A DNA stretch of 9,037 nt from Thalassospiraceae bacterium (GTDB taxonomy: Bacteria > Pseudomonadota > Alphaproteobacteria > Rhodospirillales > Magnetovibrionaceae), in assembly GCA_030637205.1 (NCBI GenBank), contig DAOVVL010000056.1:1-9037 (forward strand), read 5' to 3'. The notes below the pieces were generated by a model. It ran no database searches. It was not told where the DNA came from and saw nothing but the letters and a program-made list of their open reading frames with translations. Positions 5,900 through 9,037 of the stretch are shown here, piece by piece; position 1 is the first letter of the stretch, and every line of letters begins with the position of its first letter. A program made the position numbers and the translations under genes.

Positions 5900-5929
5900 T
5901 TAATATGTCATGGAATCAGGGCAAATCAA
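5900..5929 (-). promoter_or_regulatory. Predicted sigma70-type promoter for the BI-1 family gene
   Basis: On the minus strand, TTGATT (5929-5924) and TATTAA (5905-5900) are separated by 18 bp. Transcription would start near 5893, about 40 bases before ATG 5853, leaving room for the GGAG ribosome site. A GGCAAATCAAGGGCAAG quasi-repeat surrounds the -35. The pairing is plausible by sequence only. Confidence 0.45.
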
Positions 5930-5972
5930 GGGCAAGTGTATGATAACGGGCTGAAATGCGCTGATTTGCGCC

Positions 5973-8516
5973 CTATTCGTTCCTCAGATGTTTGGCCGCC
6001 TTTTCACCCAGCGCCTGCCACGTGCCCAGAAGCCCCGCCAGCGTCGTAAAGCCGACCCCTGCCACAACCGTGATGGCCACGATGTCACCATAAAAACTCC
6101 AGTTCATGCCCATGAGCTGGGTGATGACCGCCCACGAAATTAACGTGCCGATGGCGGCCCCGATGATCCCGGTGAAAAGCCCCAACAGGGCATATTCTGC
6201 TAAAAACGCGCCCAACACTTGCGCGCGCGTTGCGCCCAGTACTTTAAAGACCACCGAAGCATAAACCCGCTTGCTGTGTCCGGCGGCGATGGTGCCTGCC
6301 AAAACGATGATGCCCGATAATACCGTCGCCGATGCCGTGCCCTGCACCGCCTGGCCGATGCCTGCCAACATGTCGTTGGCGGCTTCAAGGGCGTCGCGAA
6401 CGCGGATGGTTGAAATGTTGGGAAACGCATCGGTGACGGTGCGTTCAATTTCCGTTTCCGATCCGGGTGGCGCGTTGACCGCGGCAATGTGCGTGTGCGG
6501 CGCATCTTCCAGCGTGCCGGGAGCGAAGATGATGGCGAAATCAAAGCGCAGTGTTCGCCAGTCAATACGGCGAAGCGATGCAATTTCGGCGGTAATCTCG
6601 CGGCCCAAAACATTGACCGTCAACGTGTCACCCACATCGACGCCAAAACCCATGGCCACGCCTTCATCAAACGAAATCATCGGCGGGCCTGAATAATCCT
6701 CAGGCCACCATTCGCCTTTGACGATCTCGGTGCCTTCTGCGGGGGTTGCCGAATAGGTCAGTGCCCGGTCACCGCGCACCGCCCAGCGCACGCCGCTTGC
6801 GATTTCTGCATCTTCGACCGCCACACCGGCGATTTTTACAATGCGCCCGCGCATGGACGGCATACGCCGAAGGCCGTCCGTGCCTTTAACCGACAGCACG
6901 GTTTCATCAAAGGCATCCGCCACGGCCGATTGAATATCGATGAAGAAAAAGGCCGGGGCTTTTTCAGGGATCTGGTCGCGGATCTGGCTGGCGAGGTTGC
7001 CTTGGATCAACGCCACGCCGACCAACACGGATAAGCCTACACCCAACGCCATGACCACGCGGCGTGTGGTATTTCCCGGGCGATGCAGATTGCCAATCAC
7101 CAGCCGCCCGGTGGCGCTTTTTAAATGGGGTGCGCGTTTGGCCAGACTTTGCACCATGCCGCCGCCCGCATAGAGCATGGCGATGGTCAGGGCCGAAACG
7201 CCGACAAACCAAACGGCAAAGTTGCGCTCTACCGACCACACAATCACCAGCGTGGCTAACAACAAGATGCCCGCCACAAACATCCAGATGAACACCGGCT
7301 TGGGGCGTCCGCTGCCGGGCACGACTAACGTGCGAAACAGGTTTGCCGCCGGCGTTTCACGGGCTTGTGCCAAGGGCCACAAGGCAAACGTGACCGAGAT
7401 CAGCATGCCAAAGACGGCCGCCTGAAAAAGCGGTTCAAAATAAATTCCGGCGCGCGGTTGCATCGGCAGGTACGGCTTGACCAGCTCGATACCCAACAGC
7501 GGCAACAAAGCCCCCGCGACAAGACCAATGGCAATGCCAAGGGCGCTAAGTGTGAGGATTTGTAAAAGGTACGCACGAAACACCAGGTCGCCCGACGCCC
7601 CGATACATTTAAACGTGGCAATGGTTTCCAACTTGGTTTCCAGATAGCTCTGCACCGCGCCGAACACGCCAAAGCCACCGACCAGCAAAGCCGTCATCCC
7701 GGCAAAGCTCAGGAACAATGCAAAACGTTCGGTAAACCGCTCAATGCCGGGTGCAGCCTTGTCCAAACCCCGCACCCGCCATCCGGCTTTGGGGAATTGG
7801 GTTTCCAGATTTTCCAGAAAGGCTTCGCTATCGGTGCCGGGTTTTAAAAGCACGCGCGTGTGGTAATGAATCTGGCTGCCTGGTTGCACCAGTTGGGTTT
7901 GCGCTAACGCGCGGCTCAGGATCATCAGGCGCGGACCAAAGTTGATCAGCGTCGCCACTTTGTCGGGCTCAAGGACGATGGTGGCGCGAATTTGAAACTG
8001 CGTTTCGCCGATGTTCACCAGATCGCCGATGTCGAGTTTAAGTTTAATCAGCAGGCCCGGTTCCACGGCCGCGCCATAAATGCCATCGCGCTTGGCCAAC
8101 AGGTTTTGCACACCGTCAGCGGGCGGTGAAAATTCAAGACGGCTGACCAGCGGATAAGTTTCATCGACCGCCTTTAATTCGACCAACGCACGCCGGCGCG
8201 TGGTTTGCGCCATGGTTTTCAACTCAAAAGTTTTTGAAAGTCTGGCCGTGTTTTGTTCCAGATACGCCATGGCATCTGCGGGCGCGGGCGCGTGTTGGGT
8301 GCGAAAGTCGATATCGCCACCCAGCAGCCGTTGGGCGTCTGCTTCTAAGCCAGCCTGAACGGATGCGCTTAACGATCCCACCGCGGCAATGGACGCAACA
8401 CCCAGTGCCAGACACGCCAGAAAAATTCGAAAACCGCGAATACCGGTGCGCATTTCGCGCTTGGCTATGCGCCACGCCAGCGCCAGATCGGCCATTGTGG
8501 ATCGGGGTGCGTTCAT
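5973..8516 (-). CDS. ybbP: Large ABC transporter permease with two FtsX domains (YbbP family)
   Basis: An inner-membrane protein of 847 residues, about twice the length of LolC/LolE or MacB-type single permeases and typical of YbbP. A first membrane helix (about 30-50) is followed by LLGGDIDF (64-71) and a periplasmic domain. The first FtsX domain (about 265-390) includes helices near 265-288, 312-345 and 362-385, with the cytoplasmic ETIATFKCIGAS coupling segment. Central helices lie near 408-428 and 436-452, then a helix after NLHRPGNTTRR (476-486), a second periplasmic domain, and a C-terminal FtsX domain (about 715-835) with VFKVLGATRAQVLGAF. With its ATPase it should form a type VII (mechanotransmission) ABC system handling lipid or hydrophobic envelope compounds; the substrate is not shown. 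Start ATG 8516 overlaps the ATPase stop as ATGA, implying translational coupling; ATG 8495 is an alternative. Confidence 0.93.
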   Translation of the reverse strand: MNAPRSTMADLALAWRIAKREMRTGIRGFRIFLACLALGVASIAAVGSLSASVQAGLEADAQRLLGGDIDFRTQHAPAPADAMAYLEQNTARLSKTFELKTMAQTTRRRALVELKAVDETYPLVSRLEFSPPADGVQNLLAKRDGIYGAAVEPGLLIKLKLDIGDLVNIGETQFQIRATIVLEPDKVATLINFGPRLMILSRALAQTQLVQPGSQIHYHTRVLLKPGTDSEAFLENLETQFPKAGWRVRGLDKAAPGIERFTERFALFLSFAGMTALLVGGFGVFGAVQSYLETKLETIATFKCIGASGDLVFRAYLLQILTLSALGIAIGLVAGALLPLLGIELVKPYLPMQPRAGIYFEPLFQAAVFGMLISVTFALWPLAQARETPAANLFRTLVVPGSGRPKPVFIWMFVAGILLLATLVIVWSVERNFAVWFVGVSALTIAMLYAGGGMVQSLAKRAPHLKSATGRLVIGNLHRPGNTTRRVVMALGVGLSVLVGVALIQGNLASQIRDQIPEKAPAFFFIDIQSAVADAFDETVLSVKGTDGLRRMPSMRGRIVKIAGVAVEDAEIASGVRWAVRGDRALTYSATPAEGTEIVKGEWWPEDYSGPPMISFDEGVAMGFGVDVGDTLTVNVLGREITAEIASLRRIDWRTLRFDFAIIFAPGTLEDAPHTHIAAVNAPPGSETEIERTVTDAFPNISTIRVRDALEAANDMLAGIGQAVQGTASATVLSGIIVLAGTIAAGHSKRVYASVVFKVLGATRAQVLGAFLAEYALLGLFTGIIGAAIGTLISWAVITQLMGMNWSFYGDIVAITVVAGVGFTTLAGLLGTWQALGEKAAKHLRNE

Positions 8517-9037
8517 GGGTTGGGCTCTGGGCTGTCCGCTGGGCTGGCATATGATTTGTCATCGGTGATCAGGCCGTCGTTCATGGTGAGAATACGCGAA
8601 CAGCGTTCCGCCAGTTCCGGGGCGTGGGTGATCAATAACAAAGTGGTGCCAATGCGCTGGTGCATTTCAAACAGCACTTCCATCACCTGTTCGCCGGTGC
8701 TGCCGTCAAGGTTGCCGGTCGGCTCATCTGCCAGCAAAACGGTGGGTTCGGTCACAAACGCGCGCGCCAGTGCCACGCGTTGCTGTTCGCCGCCCGAAAG
8801 CTGACCCGGATAGTGGCTGGTGCGGTGGCCCAGCCCCACGGCTTCCAACTGGGCGTGGGCCTTGTCGAACGCATCGCTATCTCCGGCAAATTCCAGCGGC
8901 AGGGCGACATTTTCCAGCGCCGTCATGGTCGGCACCAGATGAAAATTCTGAAACACAATACCGGTGTGATTGCGGCGAAATAACGCCAGTTTGTCTTCGT
9001 TCAGCTCAGTTATATCCTGACCCGCAACCCGCACCCG
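8513..9037 (-). CDS. ybbA: ABC transporter ATP-binding protein, YbbA/LolD-like (5' end beyond window)
   Basis: The visible 174 C-terminal residues run from the right edge to TGA 8515-8513. Walker A and the true start lie outside the window; the apparent GTG start near 9034 is only an artefact of the edge. In order are the Q-loop (GIVFQNFHLVPTMTALENV), the signature LSGGEQQRVALARAF, Walker B with VLLADEPTGNLD (catalytic Glu present), and the switch His in LLLITHAPELA. FQNFHLVPTMTALENV and DEPTGNLD place it in the MacB/LolD/YbbA group of export ATPases. A Pro/Ser-rich tail (SPADSPEPNP) ends the protein. It powers the permease encoded immediately downstream, with which it shares a 4-base ATGA overlap. 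In E. coli ybbA-ybbP lies next to the esterase gene tesA; whether that holds here is outside the window. Confidence 0.94.
   Translation of the reverse strand, partial: RVRVAGQDITELNEDKLALFRRNHTGIVFQNFHLVPTMTALENVALPLEFAGDSDAFDKAHAQLEAVGLGHRTSHYPGQLSGGEQQRVALARAFVTEPTVLLADEPTGNLDGSTGEQVMEVLFEMHQRIGTTLLLITHAPELAERCSRILTMNDGLITDDKSYASPADSPEPNP

Overview
The window looks like an ordinary chromosomal stretch from an alphaproteobacterium, possibly a Rhodospirillales-like lineage. The clues are moderately G+C-rich coding DNA by eye, an NtrB/DctB-type hybrid-less sensor kinase, a RarD permease, a YbbL-like BI-1 protein, a YbbA/YbbP ABC system and a Flp pilin. The lineage is inferred from protein style only.

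Layout. From 1 to 246 is the 3' end of an unrecognised + strand gene. Its stop overlaps (TGATG) the first possible start of an orphan membrane histidine kinase (to 1892). Converging on the kinase is a 53-residue Flp/Fap-type pilin gene on the minus strand (1924-2085), short enough to be missed by length-filtered gene finding. A RarD-type EamA permease (2238-3200, +) is divergent from the pilin. Positions 3201-4343 hold about 1.1 kb with no convincing gene but with several inverted repeats. The most notable are a nested 73-bp dyad at 3905-3977 and a 16-bp dyad at 4231-4246 abutting a good sigma70-like promoter. That promoter drives a 226-residue protein with an N-terminal ribbon-helix-helix-like segment and a C-terminal J domain carrying HPD (4344-5024, +).

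A bidirectional intrinsic terminator (5074-5104) separates this gene from the convergent minus-strand block. That block contains a Bax-inhibitor-1/YccA family membrane protein (5128-5853) with its own predicted promoter, and an ABC exporter operon transcribed leftwards: ATPase (8513 to the right edge, 5' truncated) followed by a large two-FtsX-domain permease (5973-8516) with an ATGA overlap.

No mobile element, CRISPR array, tRNA or rRNA was seen, and no recognisable defence or biosynthetic system. The least ordinary items are the RHH-like/J-domain fusion with its dyad-marked promoter and long upstream non-coding DNA, and the isolated Flp pilin. All functions are inferred by reading motifs; nothing was searched against a database.
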